From Chelydra serpentina (Eukaryota > Chordata > Testudines > Chelydridae), in NCBI GenBank assembly GCA_037349315.1, contig JBAIAC010000059.1, positions 7,094,001 to 7,158,000 of the forward strand: a DNA stretch of 64,000 nucleotides. The letters are read 5' to 3'. Below are positions 45,962 through 57,339 of this stretch, one piece after another. Position 1 is the first letter of the stretch. The number at the start of each line of letters is the position of its first letter. Made by a program: the position numbers and the translations under genes. Below the pieces are notes generated by a model. That model saw only the letters and a program-made list of their open reading frames with translations. It was not told where the DNA came from and made no database searches.

Positions 45962-46982
45962 CAGCACTTAGGTGTAATTCCACTTTTGTCTCTCATTCCC
46001 TATACACCTGCACTGAGTGAGAGCTGCTCCTTGCAACTAAGGATCTAAACAAAACTAGTTTATTACTACAGTGTAAAAGAACAATATCAAGTACAATACA
46101 CTTTTACTGAATCTTTAAACTTGCCCTGCTATTTACAATATAATATTAGTGATTGAAAGTATTTTTCTCTAACAACTTTGTCACTTGTATTTGGCAGACA
46201 CAGGTTATTTTTATTTGTTTAAAACTGTTAACAGATCTAGTTCAATAACAACTGTAACTTACATAATTCCTTATCACATCAACACATCTTTACTTGTGCC
46301 GTGGCATCATTCAAGACAGGGCATGTTTTAGCCACACTAGAGCAGAGTCTGGTTTTAATGCCATTCAGAAGTAGCACATTCTGTTATTATTATGATTTTT
46401 TTTGAAGATGTGGTGGTATTCTTTCTTTTCACTACATGTATAGGACCTGATTTTCCTCACTGAAATCAGTGTAAATAAGAGGAAAATCAGGGAACCTGAC
46501 TCTGGAGATCTTTTTCAAATCAAAACACTTCAGTTTCCAATTTTTTGCTGAAAGTCAGAATTTTCCAGACGGGAGAAAAATAATTCCAACGAACTCTACA
46601 CCCAGTAGGTAGTTATGATTTTAGTGCCCGAGACTTTGCTTCTAGAAAAATCCTATTAAAAGATCAAATTCATAATAAATTGTTAAACAAATTTTGCATG
46701 TATACACTTGGGGCAACTTGAATTCAGAGGGCTCATTCATACACACATCCAATTGCCCAAACAGAGAGGCAGTGGGAGTTAACAGGTGAGTTGGCCAACC
46801 TGCTTGACAGCTTGTGTTCTTTTTTAAAAAAGCGAATGTACTGAAAGGGGCTGGACAGAACTACAGAGACTGACGTTTTCTATCCATAAAACAGATACAG
46901 TAGGAGCAGCAGCAGTGCAAGCTTCCCTACACTGCCCCCTGGCGCATATGACTCAATCCTGATGTGGAGTGATCACCTCTAA
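45962..46982. other. no gene; short palindrome
   Basis: Unassigned. A small palindrome with GACCTGATTTTCCTC and GAGGAAAATCAGG is at 46444-46491. Confidence 0.45.
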
Positions 46983-47278
46983 GGGTACGTCTATACTTAC
47001 GCATCCGGTCGGAGGCGCGGGATCGATGTTCTGGGTTCGATTTATCGCATCTTGTCTAGACGCGATAAATCGAACCAGGAAGTGCTCCCCCGTCGACGCT
47101 GGTAATCCAGCTCGACGAACGGAGTAGGCGGAGTCGACGGGGGAGCCTGCGCGCCGCGTATGGACCCCGGGTAAGTGCTTTTTCATTCGAACTAAGATAG
47201 TTCGACTTCAGCTACGTTATTCATGTAGCTGAAGTTGCGTATCTTAGTTCGAATTATGGGGTTAGTGTAGACCAGCCC
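46983..47278 (+). mobile_element. 296-bp Harbinger-like MITE, copy 1
   Basis: Ends GGGTACGTCTATACT and AGTGTAGACCAGCCC are inverted repeats flanked by TAA (46980-46982 and 47279-47281), a 3-bp duplication of the kind Harbinger elements make. Three internal foldbacks are visible: GATTTATCGCATCTTG/GACGCGATAAATC, GTCGACG/CGTCGAC and CGAACTAAGATA/TATCTTAGTTCG. It is very CpG-rich for its surroundings. It is the same length as, and very similar to, the inverted copy at 61920. Confidence 0.85.
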
Positions 47279-47281
47279 TAA

Positions 47282-49088
47282 GGGTGAGAGGGTGGCTTAA
47301 TGCCCATGCCTATTCCATCCCTCATTTCTCCTAAAACTTTCAACAAAGGTCCACTATAAACTGAATGGGGACCAGTGGCTGGTTTGACACAGGCCATGAC
47401 ACAGCTTTCAGCATTACCTGAGCTGGATTACACCCAATATGTGACGTATTGTTAAGGGCTCTGTAACTCACCACCAACTACCTCAGTCAACCAGTCTTAT
47501 CACTTGAAATGCTATTATTTGGACCTGGTGTTGACGGGATCATTTTGTGAGTATGGACTATTGATTTAAAAAAATAGCTATTCTGCAATAACAACCACAC
47601 CACCCTTTGCATTGATCAATCAACATATGCACCTCTTAGATGAGCTGGAATCTTGAGATGTGTTGAGGCTAGAAGTGTTAAATGTTACACAGTGTTTGTG
47701 TGAGTGTACATACACATTTTCTTGTGCATCAACTAATAACACAAACTACCATCCCTGGCCACAGGCTCATGAACCACGAATAGCAATAAATGCCGCCTTA
47801 CAATTTTTAGAACCACAGTTCTACAGCTCACTTTTAAAGTGGAGGCAGTGGCTTCGAACAGCATATATAACATGACTGGCGGTGTTTTGGGGAAGGTACA
47901 GTCCTTTGCTGAAGCACAATGGTTATACTTGTGGTTGTTCAAAAGCTGATGCTCCTAAATTTCTTCACATTGGGAAAGAGTTTTTACCTGACCTCAGAGT
48001 TTAAGTCAAAGCAAATACGATATGCCAGGTTTCCAAGGTGTGGCAGGCAGATGCAGTGCAGAGGTTTCATGTGTTTTCCTGCAGTCTGGCACATAGACCT
48101 TGCAATACATAATAGGTGACTCACTACTCTGTCCATTCTGTTCATGTCTAGCAGACAGAGCACAGGACACGATGTAAAAATAGTCTGTGTTACTATGTCA
48201 AGTGTTGCTCATTTAACGTACAAAAGAACTTAAAGCAGACCACTGCCCTATGAGCTGTGAAAGAATGAGATCCAGTCACATCCATATTTCAGGTATGTAG
48301 CAGAGAGATCTTGCTAAATATTGTGCAGTCATAGGGAAAAACTTCGTATTCTACATAACTATATTAGTGTGAGTTAATTATATGCTACTACATCAGTAAT
48401 ATGCTTGAACAGACAAGTGCCAGATCATCATTTCACAAATCTAACTCCTAGATGATTCTATGATAATCTTTGAGGAGTGGTTAGTATCAAATAGAGTTAC
48501 AGCCTAAATTCTAGGAATGCAAGGAGTAAGCTATGGATAGTCATTCTCCTTTTTTTTAACCTATGTCCCATACTAAATCTCTCTAATCTGTCAAACGAGT
48601 AAAAAGTCCTTTTCTCAAAGAAATCTGCGTGTCAACAAGATTGATTCTAACTTTAAAATATTGGTAACTAATCAATTATTCGTATAACTGCAAATAGGGT
48701 TCTCCCAAAATAAGACACACATTGAGCATCTTCAACTTCCATTGACTTCAGTGAGAACTGAGGTTGCTCAGCACCATAAAGGATTGAGCTCTAAATGCTG
48801 GGAAACTCTTAATGTACTTCCAGGAAATTCTCTCCTGTAGATTCTCCTAAACTTCACAATAAGCTTAAAAGTTTAGTAAATCCTCTGTTGGATTAGGTAT
48901 TTCCCTAGTCATGTGTAAGCTATATAGCTATTACTACATTCTATGGCAGTGAGGGAGTCAATTATATCTGACACAGTTACTGTCAATATGCCAAATAATA
49001 TAATTCAAGCTTTTAGTATTAATATATAAATACATATAATCAGGCCTTTTAAACCCTAAGTACTTGATCAATCACCTGTTGTTATTCC
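47282..49088. other. no feature recognised
   Basis: Unassigned sequence with no exon or clear mobile element. Confidence 0.45.
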
Positions 49089-49320
49089 ATGTTCCTGCAT
49101 GCAGTTGACTGGAACTGCTTGTACTTAGATTCAATGACAACTGGTCTGCAGAGGGACTTTCACAGTCAAAGGTCATTGAATGTGGAATGCCCTCCTGGAG
49201 GAGGCTTGCCAGGATGCTTTGTTGACTGCCTTTATGGAACACTGCAAGTCCCGGTTTTTTTGGCTGTCTCATTCTTGGGTCCCCGCCCCGCCCCCGTGCA
49301 TGTTTTTTGTCTCTTCAGTC
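49089..49320 (+). repeat. possible LINE C-terminal fragment
   Basis: The frame at 49180 reads MWNALLEEACQDALLTAFMEHC, resembling the WNxLPEE...A.sL.aFK pattern found near the C-terminus of several LINE pols. An overlapping 134-codon frame starts at 49089 but has no similarity of its own. This is a weak assignment from one motif. Confidence 0.35.
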
Positions 49321-49844
49321 TTCTCTCCCTTTCACATGGGATGTGGCATCCCTTCAGATGCTGTGGAGCTTGCCTGCTGGCTGCCATGTTTGCCCTTGTG
49401 CCAGAGTCGTTTGATGTTGGCTGGCTGCATACTTGGATGGATTGGCTATTCGTTAAGATAAGATTTATACTGTGGTTTTTCTTTATTAGGTAGATATCTT
49501 GCTATTCTTATATTATCAATTAACCGATTGATTGAACAAACAAACAGGGTATGCTGGTGGGAAGTGGAAGAGAAATGTAATTGTTAGTAACAATTCAATG
49601 TTAAAATGAACTGGCAAAACAATGACTGGCAGTGTTTTCTAAGGAAATTCAGCATGGTATCTTATAAAATAGTGACAACCAGGATGGGGTATCCTGACAT
49701 CTAAAGGGAAAAGCAAGGAATGAGGGCAAGCAAATCAAACACTCATAACTCCCACTCTTCTGAATGCATGCACATACACTTCTCCCTTTCTTCGAAATAA
49801 TCGAGTGCAGTCACCCAACCAGCAATGTTTTGTATTCACTAGAC
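49321..49844. other. no feature recognised
   Basis: Unassigned sequence. Confidence 0.4.
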
Positions 49845-50031
49845 CAATGGTTCTTAAGCTTCTTTGATTGCGCCCCCCTGCTCCCCTTATTTGTGTCTGT
49901 AGTAGTTTATACCGCCCTCGCTCCCGCCACCCAGCCACTGGCTGCTGGCTGGGTGCCCAGCTCTGAAGGCAGAGCAGCTTCTCACCTCCCCCGCCTCCGA
50001 AAACATTCCGCGCCCAGTTTGAGAACCTCTG
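49845..50031 (+). mobile_element. short hAT element
   Basis: CAATGGTTCTTAAGCTTC and GTTTGAGAACCTCTG are decayed hAT terminal repeats; the flanks CACTAGAC (49837-49844) and CATTAGAT (50032-50039) match at 6 of 8 positions, a worn 8-bp duplication. Confidence 0.7.
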
Positions 50032-50394
50032 CATTAGATGGTGTCTAACTTCGATGAGGGTGCCTCAGGTGCACAGAAGACATTTAAAACAATTTGTAAC
50101 TTAATGTTCAGGAATGAGTTCTATTTTGGTACAGAAAATTGTTGTGATGTGGCTCCTTTACGTCAGCATGTGTCTCTTTGCCTCATTCACATTTCAGCAC
50201 TGCTGAGCTTTACTCAAGCCTACATTCAGAAATAGGTCATGTTTTAAAATATATTAGCTAACATGTTCCAACTAGAATGATTTTAGACAGGATTTTGCAC
50301 CCAGTGTAGCAAGTCTCATTTCAAAATGTGGTAGCTGTTTATGGTTAACTTAATCCTGAACTTCCGCCCACAGCATGTTTTACAACACAACTGA

Positions 50395-50683
50395 GGTCTG
50401 GTCTACGCTGGGGGATCGATCTCAGTTATGTAACTTCAGCTACGTGAATAACGTAGCTGAAGTCAACGTACTTAGATCTATTTACTGCGGTATCTTCAGT
50501 GCGGTAAGTTGATGGCTGACGCTCTCCCGTTGACTCTACCTGCGCCTCTCGCCCTGGCGGACTACCGGAGTTGACAGGAGAGCGCTCGGCGGTCAATTTA
50601 TCGCATCTAGACTAGACGCAATAAATCAACCCCCGCTGGATTGATCGCTGCCCGTTGATCCAGCAGGTAATGTAGACAAGCCC
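50395..50683. mobile_element. MITE of the GTCTAC family with strong foldbacks
   Basis: GGTCTGGTCTACGCTGGGG and AATGTAGACAAGCCC are imperfect inverted ends; TGA stands on both sides (50392-50394 and 50684-50686). Internal foldbacks include AACTTCAGCTACGTGAATAA/CGTAGCTGAAG and TTTATCGCATCTAG/CTAGACGCAATAAA. It is a relative of the 296-bp MITEs, with shared blocks such as TTCAGCTACGT. Confidence 0.7.
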
Positions 50684-50930
50684 TGATTTTCTTAGTCTAG
50701 ACATGGCCTCAGCCTTCTTACCGTCCTAAAAATGCAACAGGGACACTCCTGGAAGAGTTAACTTACAAATTTTCTAAATTCACATAAAAACATCATTTTT
50801 ATGTCTTTTAGCACAATAGGGTTGTTGATACATTCACTTATGCAGAGACAGATAAATGGCTGGGTACCTGAATGGAAAAGGTGATCCTCCTATAATATCT
50901 TCACTTCAGGGCCTCATCAATTCTGTTAGG

Positions 50931-50996
50931 AACTGATCCAATTCCCATTGAAGTTAATGGAAGTCTTTCCATTGACTTCAATGTGAATTAGATTGG
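50931..50996. repeat. 66-bp palindrome (CCATTGAAGTTAATGG class)
   Basis: ACTGATCCAATTCCCATTGA and TCAATGTGAATTAGATTGG are inverted ends, with CCATTGAAGTTAATGG and CCATTGACTTCAATG inside. This is the clearest example of a family scattered through the window. Confidence 0.7.
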
Positions 50997-50997
50997 G

Positions 50998-51237
50998 GTA
51001 ACATTTTCAAAAGCACCTAAGCAACTTAGGAGCCTAATGCCTTGTCTACTCAGAAACGTTTACCAGTTATACAGATATAGCAATACTGGTAAAACAACAA
51101 CGACACATGGACACTCTTATTCCAGTATAAGTGGCTTTTTTGATTTACTTTAAACCCCTTCCCAGGAGACATAAGCTAAATCAAAAGAGACATTCTTATA
51201 TTGGAAGAGTGCCTAAGTCACTTTTGAAAATTTTATC
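50998..51237. mobile_element. GATTTTCAA-type MITE, interrupted
   Basis: GTAACATTTTCAAAAGCACC and AAGTCACTTTTGAAAATTTTA are inverted ends related to the element at 40750. From about 51041 a second unit beginning TGCCTTGTCTACTCAG appears to be inserted. Boundaries of the inner unit are uncertain. Confidence 0.55.
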
Positions 51238-51584
51238 CAAGATACTTTTTCATTATTATTTATTTTGTTTACATTTACAGATCCACTGAAATGGCACACT
51301 TACCTCTGGTTGTTTTTTCAAACAATTAATCAAATATACAAATATAAATTAATTCTATATACTTCTACAATCCCCATTCAACATATCAGAAACAGTCAAC
51401 AATAACTCAGCAGCAAAAACATATCTCCTACCAAAGTCTTCCTTTAGTCCTCAAATCTATGAAAATTAAGCTTTCAGATTATGAAACTATTAGGAAAGAA
51501 ATGTAAATTAGCTTCCTGGCACCCGAACATCACCAAATAAGCAAGATGACTGACCACAATGTATTAACTCAGAATCAGAATGAA

Positions 51585-51740
51585 CCACAGAAGTTAGAGA
51601 CGGAAAAGATCATTACATCATTGAACTCATCTCCCCTCCAATATAAAATTGTTTCCTATGCTATATTTTCTTGATTTGGATGGAACATATTTAATACATT
51701 AACTCATTCCAGTCATCATTCCTAACCCTCTTTTTTACTC
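51585..51740 (-). repeat. possible CR1/L2-type LINE 3' fragment
   Basis: GACGGAAAAGATCATTACATCATTGAACTCATC resembles the antisense LINE 3' phrase 'ggaaaagayctattaggtcatctagtcc' in layout (only short pieces match). Strongly decayed; tentative. Confidence 0.4.
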
Positions 51741-52235
51741 TCAATGTGAAGAGTAAGAAACTCAGTTTAAAAAAACAACAATAAATGATTGCAATAATAA
51801 ATTAAGATTTATAGTGTTTTCAGTATGTAGGCTTCCATGCCGTTGAACAAAAATATGAAGTGTTCCAGCTGAGAAAATAAGGCAAGAGGAGAAAATATAT
51901 AATTGGAATCGATATTGGAAATTAGGTTGATAATTGTTAAAAAGGGCAGTGTCAAGATTTAAATGTTTTTCTCAAAGGTATTGTTGTTTCTTCAGAAATC
52001 ATTACAAGGTTAGGCCCCACTCCTTCAACTTGCTCTGTGTGAACTGATCTCTCTCTGCCCTTATGGGACTGCACTGACTTGAACAGAGTTCAGTGGAATC
52101 AGAGATCCACCACATGGAGGAGCTTGTGGGACCAGGACCAGAGATGCTGATCCTGCAAAAGGAGCCATAGACTTATTCTCATGCAGAGGGAATAATTTCA
52201 TACAATCTAATTTATTTATTTAACAATTGATGGAA

Positions 52236-52243
52236 TTAATAAT
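52236..52243. repeat. 8-bp target-site duplication of hAT copy B
   Basis: TTAATAAT occurs here and exactly at 53761-53768, on either side of the 1517-bp palindromic hAT element. Confidence 0.9.
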
Positions 52244-52564
52244 TAGGGCTGTCACGCGATTAATCGCTGTTAAACAATAATAGAATACCATTTATTTAAA
52301 TATTTTTGGACGTTTTCTACATTTTCAAATATATTGATTTCAGTTACAACACAGAGTACAGTGCTCACTTTATTTTTGATTACAAATATTTGCACTGTAA
52401 AAAAAAAAAAGAAATAGTATTTTTCAATTCACCCAATACAAGTACTGTAGTGCAACCTCTTTATCGTGAAAGTTTAACTTACAAATGTAAAATTATGTAC
52501 AAAAAAACCCTGCATTCAAAAATAAAACAATGTAAAACTTTAGAGCCTACAAGTCCAATCAGTC

Positions 52565-53060
52565 CTACTTCTTGTTCAGCCAATCGCTCAGACAAACAAG
52601 TTTGTTTACATTTGCAGAAGATAATGCTGCCTGCTTCTTGTTTACAATGTCACCTGAAAGTGATAACAGGCGTTTGCATGGCACTGTTATAGCTAGTGTC
52701 GCAAGATATTTATATGCCAGATGCACTAAAGATTCATATGTCCCTTCATGCTTCAACCACCATTCCAGGAGACATGCATCCATGCTAATGACGTGTTCTG
52801 CTTTTTAACCATCCAAAGCAATGTAGACCAACGCATGTTCATTTTCATCATCATGAGTCATATGCCACCAGCAGAAGGTTGATTTTCTTTTTTGGTGGTT
52901 TGGGTTCTGTAGTTTCCGCATCAGAGTGTTGCTCTTTTAAGACTTCTGAAAGCATGCTCCACACCTCATCCCACTCAGATTTTGGAAGGCACTTCAGATT
53001 CTTAAATCTTGGGTTGAGTGCTGTATCTTTAGAAATTTCACATTGGTATCTTCTTTGCAT
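52565..53060 (-). pseudogene. hAT transposase 3' coding remnant, left arm
   Basis: On the - strand, 53060 down to 52851 reads LNPRFKNLKCLPKSEWDEVW and EQHSDAETTEP, typical of the region before hATC in ZBED-like hAT transposases. After a frameshift near 52800 it reads EWWLKHEGTYESLVHLAYKYL, LLSLSGDIVNKKQAALSSANV and LSDWLNKK (52783-52565), the hATC dimerisation domain ending in its natural stop. The N-terminal BED zinc finger and the DDE catalytic core are absent. Confidence 0.8.
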
Positions 53061-53217
53061 TTTGTCAAATTTGCAGTGAAAGTGTTCTTAAAACAAACAA
53101 CATGTGCTGGGTCATCATCCGAGATTACTGTAACATGAAATATATCTCAGAATGCGGGTAAAACAGACCAGGAGACATACAATTCTCCCCCAAGGAGTTC
53201 AGTCACAAATTTAATTA

Positions 53218-53454
53218 ATGCATTTTTTTTTAACAAGCATCATCAGCATGGAAGCACGTCCTCTGGAACGATGGCTGAAGCATGAAGAGGCATATGAATC
53301 TTTAGCGCATCTGGCACGTAAATATCTTGCGACGCCAGCTACAACAGTGCCATTCAAATGCCTGTTCTCACTTTCAGGTGACATTGTAATTAAGAAGTGG
53401 GCAGCATTATCTCCCGTAAATGTAAACAAACTTATTTCTCTTATCTCTCAGTGA
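53218..53454 (+). pseudogene. hAT transposase hATC remnant, right arm
   Basis: On the + strand the same domain is repeated in inverted position: ERWLKHEEAYESLAHLARKYL, then CLFSLSGDIVIKKWAALSPV and NKLISL, with a stop at 53452-53454. Outward orientation of two hATC copies proves the inverted arrangement. Substitutions differ from the left arm, so the arms have diverged since duplication. Confidence 0.8.
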
Positions 53455-53768
53455 TTGGCTGAACAAGAAGTAGGACTGAGTGGTCGTGCAGGCTCTAAAG
53501 TTTTACATTGTTTTATTTTTGAGTGTAGTTATGTAACAAAAAAACCAGATATTTGTAATTTGCACTTTCATGATAAAGAGATTGCACTACAGTCCTTGTA
53601 TGAGGTGAATTGAAAAATATTATTTCTTTTGTTTATCATTTTTACAGTGCAAATATTTATAATAAAAAATAATATAAAGTGAGCACTGTACACTTTTTAA
53701 ATCGCGATTAATGTTTTTGAGTTAATTGCATGAGTTAAATGTGATTAATCGGCAGCCCTATTAATAAT

Positions 53769-54556
53769 ATAATACCAGTAATGCTCAATAGAATTGTTTC
53801 AAAGATAAATAGCTGGAATTATAAAATCATCACTTACAAAACTGTCTATCAATTAAATACCTGCTACAAAAATACACTAGCTCAAGAAAAATTAATCGGC
53901 TAGAGATTTTATCAGAGATTTATAATTTGTATATGTTATGTTTGTTACTAACAACACCCTGAAAATGTGAAATTAGATTTTGGATATCCTTTTACAGAAT
54001 AACTTTCATAGTAAAATTGCTTTTCTCCATTTACACGAATTGTTAATCTGTAGTATGTGAAAATGAGGCAGCTGATAGTGACATTCTAATTCCTGTGCCT
54101 GATTGTAGTTGCATCAGTTGCACTGCTTCGGAAGTCTACCATATATGCATCATTTTTCTTCCTTGAATCAGGTCTCTTTTCACAGCTATAAATGTTAACT
54201 TGTAAGTGTCTCTGTTCCTGCCTAATGCACCAGCCAGCTATTTCTCTCTCATCCCCTAACCTAAACACGTCTACCTGCTCCCTAATCTATTTTATAATTA
54301 TAGATGGACCAAACCCCCTTGAACAGAAGTTCAGATCTGAATTTCATGGATAGGACTTACCTCTGTTTATTTCTAAGGGTCCTGCTCCCAGCCCATCTTA
54401 TGTACAGTATACCAAAATGTCCTCTTACTTTCCAGAAAATGTTTACATCTCCTTTTTCTGATTTAATCCTTGCCTTCCCTACCCTAACAGTTTATCTCCT
54501 ACTCCCCTGGAACATCTTGAATGTCCCCCCCCCAACACCATAGACCCAAATATAAT
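53769..54556. other. no feature recognised
   Basis: Unassigned AT-rich sequence. Confidence 0.45.
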
Positions 54557-55139
54557 GGCTTGTCTACATGTTGGGAAATGCACTCTATGGGCATGTGATT
54601 TCTAAAGCACACTAAAATGTTGCGCATTAATTGGTCATTGTAGTCCCTGCTGGTGCGTTTTAACATAGTGCTGTTTGAAACAATACTACATTAAAGTGAA
54701 CTAGGGCATGGGTTCTCAACCTTTTTCTTTCTGAGCCCCCCCCCACCCCAACATGCTATAAAAACTCCACAGCCCACCTATGCCACAATAACTGGTTTTC
54801 TGCATATAAAAGTTAGGGTCAGCATTAGGGGTAGTTGCCTGGGTCCCCATGCCGCACAGGGGCCCCTGTGAAACTACATTGCTCAGGCTTCGGCTTCAGC
54901 TCCAGGTGGCAGGGCTCGGGGCTTCAGCTTTCTACCCTGGGCCCCAGCAAGTCTAATGCTGGCCCTGCTTGGCAGCCCCCCTGAAACCTGCTCATGGCCG
55001 CCCAAGGGTCCCTGGACGCCTGGCTGAGAGCCACTGAATTAGGGATCCGTTAGTATACATCACCAAGGTCTATGGATCAATTAATGCACAACACATTAGT
55101 GTGCTTTAGAAATCACACCCTCCTAGAGCGCATTACCCC
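54557..55139. mobile_element. foldback MITE split by a hAT element
   Basis: The left arm (GTGATTTCTAAAGCACACTA, then GCGCATTAATTGG) and the right arm (CAATTAATGCACAACAC, then TAGTGTGCTTTAGAAATCAC) are inverted copies. They enclose sequence that includes a 330-bp hAT insertion. The left terminus GGCTTGTCTACATG resembles the GTCTAC-type MITEs. The right terminus is decayed. Confidence 0.7.
54707..55036 (+). mobile_element. hAT element inside the foldback MITE
   Basis: CATGGGTTCTCAACCTTTTT and GGCTGAGAGCCACTG are hAT terminal repeats; AACTAGGG (54699-54706) and AATTAGGG (55037-55044) are the 8-bp duplication with one mismatch. GC-rich interior, no coding. Confidence 0.82.
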
Positions 55140-56705
55140 TCAGTCTCAATGCCCTGATTTACCTTCTACTGCTTACCTCCGCACCCCGCAAATAAAATAT
55201 TTTAAGGGAACTCACCACTCCATTTTTCCTTTAGAACAGGATCATCTACAAGTGGTCCGCTGACTGCTGCAAACTCTCTGAGGAATTCCTAAGGTGGGGA
55301 GCAGAGAGGAAAAGATGCTGTATCTCATGGGAAAGATGCAAGTAATAATTAATAATAAATGACACTATGTTTTGGGAGAAAGGGAAAGTTTAAAAGAAAA
55401 AGAAGGCCGAAGAGAAGGCAGAGGTAGAAACTCCTTCTTACAGAAAGCAGTCTCTCTTGTCAGCCACAAACAAGAAATATTGATGACCAAAAGGCCAGTT
55501 AATTCTTGGAACTGGCAGAAATTATAGGGAAGCATGACTCACCTGACCTAGGACAGGAAATTAGAAAGAGAAATGTATAAGGGAGACAAACTGCAGCTGC
55601 CATGAACCTGTGGCATTAAAAATTTTACCAAATTGCATCATTTTTTCTAATATTTACCAGAGAACCCTTATCCCTGTCAATTTTGGGTTTGAAATTTATA
55701 TTGAACTCTTTTCCTGCTATCTTTTCTTCCTTCATCAGTTATCATACGGAAGTGTACAGAGAGTTCTAATTCTCTTCCCATCATTTCAGCCAGCATATAC
55801 AGTCAACTCCGAGGCTGTCCCATGCCAGCAATAGGAATGCTTGTAAATGTCTGGATGGGAAGCAAAATCTCCCTGGACTTTGGTGCTGTTTGACACAGGC
55901 CAGCCCTAAACATTTCTGCTTATGCTTTCTATTTCTTTGCATTTTCTAACATTGATGCAAATATATTGATGCTAACATATAATCTAGGAGCCTTAGGACT
56001 CAAAGTTAGCCCCATGTGCTTAGCATATAACACTTTAGGCCAGAGGTGACTAAAGTGCAGCCATGAGTCAAATGAAGCCCATGATGTTCTATAATGTGCC
56101 CCACTGCTGTGCTCATCTTTGAATATGGAAGTGTGGGTAAGGGTTAAAATAAGGGAGGGGGCACAGCAAATAAGTCTTTGCTAAAGACAGCAGAAGAGCT
56201 CCTCCCACAGTCCTTCTCCCCAGCCTCAGGGAATGCCTCTCCTCAAATCCTGTCCCTCTCCACTGCTACCATAAAGCAACCCCTTGCACCTGGTGATGTG
56301 AGCAGAGGCACTGACATCACCAGGCAAGAGGGCAAAGAAAAGAGTAGCTGCCAGATGATACCTTCCCATCCCCTACTTACTGTAGCGCTCCTTTTCCCCA
56401 TCTATACTGTACAATTGAGAGAAAATGGTGCATTTGCTCAGAACTCTTCCTGAGGCTCCTTTTCCACGGGGACCCATTTTCCATTATCACCAGAGAGCGA
56501 AGAAGACAGCTCAGCTGGAGCTCACATGCACCTCGCTCTTGCCAGCACTCCAAACACTGATGCAAAAATCTCAGCCCTCCTTGGAGACACCTAGCAATAT
56601 TTTGTTAATTCTCCTTCACTAACTTATCTGAACTACCTACTGGGTGAGCTTCCTATATTGATACAAATGAAGGCCCTTTGGATCATGTTAAAAAGAAAAG
56701 TTCAC
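55140..56705. other. no exon recognised upstream of DKK3
   Basis: Unassigned sequence. The short frames at 56178-56622 on both strands resemble nothing. It lies 1.3-2.8 kb upstream of the DKK3 start codon and may hold regulatory sequence, but I see no specific sign. Confidence 0.4.
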
Positions 56706-57111
56706 TTCTACAGCTCTCACAAACTGGGAGTTCTTGAAAAATAAGGATGATAATCCTTTAAATGATTCTTTCCTCTGGGTCTCCCAGCACGTCCTGTCTT
56801 TTAGGCCTCAAATTTGCGAAGATTTACACACGTGCTTAACTTTAGACACTGAAGTCAGGGTGTGTAAAGTTAAGCAGGAGTTAACTGTCTGGGTCTGGGG
56901 CTGTAGTTCATTTCTACAGCTCTCACAAACTGGGAGTTCATGAAAAATAAGGATGATAATCCTTTAAATTATTCTTTCCTCTGGGTCTCCCAGTACGTCC
57001 TGTCTTTTAGGCCTCAAATTTGCGAAGATTTACACACGTGCTTAACTTTAGACACTGAAGTCAGGGTGTGTAAAGTTAAGCAGGAGTTAACTGTCTGGGG
57101 CTGGGCTTGAT
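56706..57111. repeat. 206-bp tandem duplication upstream of DKK3
   Basis: Unit 1 (56706-56911) and unit 2 (56912 to about 57111) are nearly identical over their length, starting TTCTACAGCTCTCACAAAC. Each contains one CACGTG E-box (56829-56834 and 57035-57040) and an inverted pair TGCTTAACTTTA / TAAAGTTAAGCA. The few differences (for example TTCTTGAAAAA against TTCATGAAAAA) point to a fairly recent duplication. It ends about 850 bp before the DKK3 start codon. Confidence 0.92.
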
Positions 57112-57339
57112 TTTTCTCTTGTACAGCTCCACACACCTTGCCAATGGTAAGCAGAGAGTAATAACATAGTGCATTGCAGGGCGGGAGCTGTGATGGCTTG
57201 CTACTCTAACCTTTAAAGACTGGGTGTGGTCAATGGACACCATAGGCCCTAATACAATATGCTCCATTTTGATGCAAAGGGCCACTGCTTGGAGTAGGAT
57301 GGAGTCTGCACATTTAAGCGCTCCCCGAGTGTCTCCCTT

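Larger units (their letters stand above)
52244..53760 (-). mobile_element. palindromic hAT element, copy B (complete)
   Basis: A 1517-bp element with ends TAGGGCTGTCACGCG and CGGCAGCCCTA and a perfect 8-bp duplication TTAATAAT. The left arm (52244 to about 52795) and right arm (about 53240-53760) are inverted copies of the same hAT 3' region, each containing the hATC coding sequence followed by the same AT-rich tail (AGAGATTGCACTACAGT, TTTACAGTGCAAATATTT). The middle (about 52800-53060) holds a further piece of transposase, on the - strand only, and a non-coding spacer. Because the 8-bp duplication is intact, the palindrome moved as one unit. It lacks the catalytic region and must have depended on another transposase. 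Confidence 0.85.

Noticed and set aside
45529..45967. Frames of 66-92 codons on both strands right of the minisatellite
   Set aside because: They lie in the TATA-bearing part of the probable LTR, overlap each other and match no protein I know.
49089..49493. 134-codon frame with hydrophobic C-terminus
   Set aside because: The only recognisable motif is LINE-like and lies in the overlapping frame; I treat the long frame as chance.
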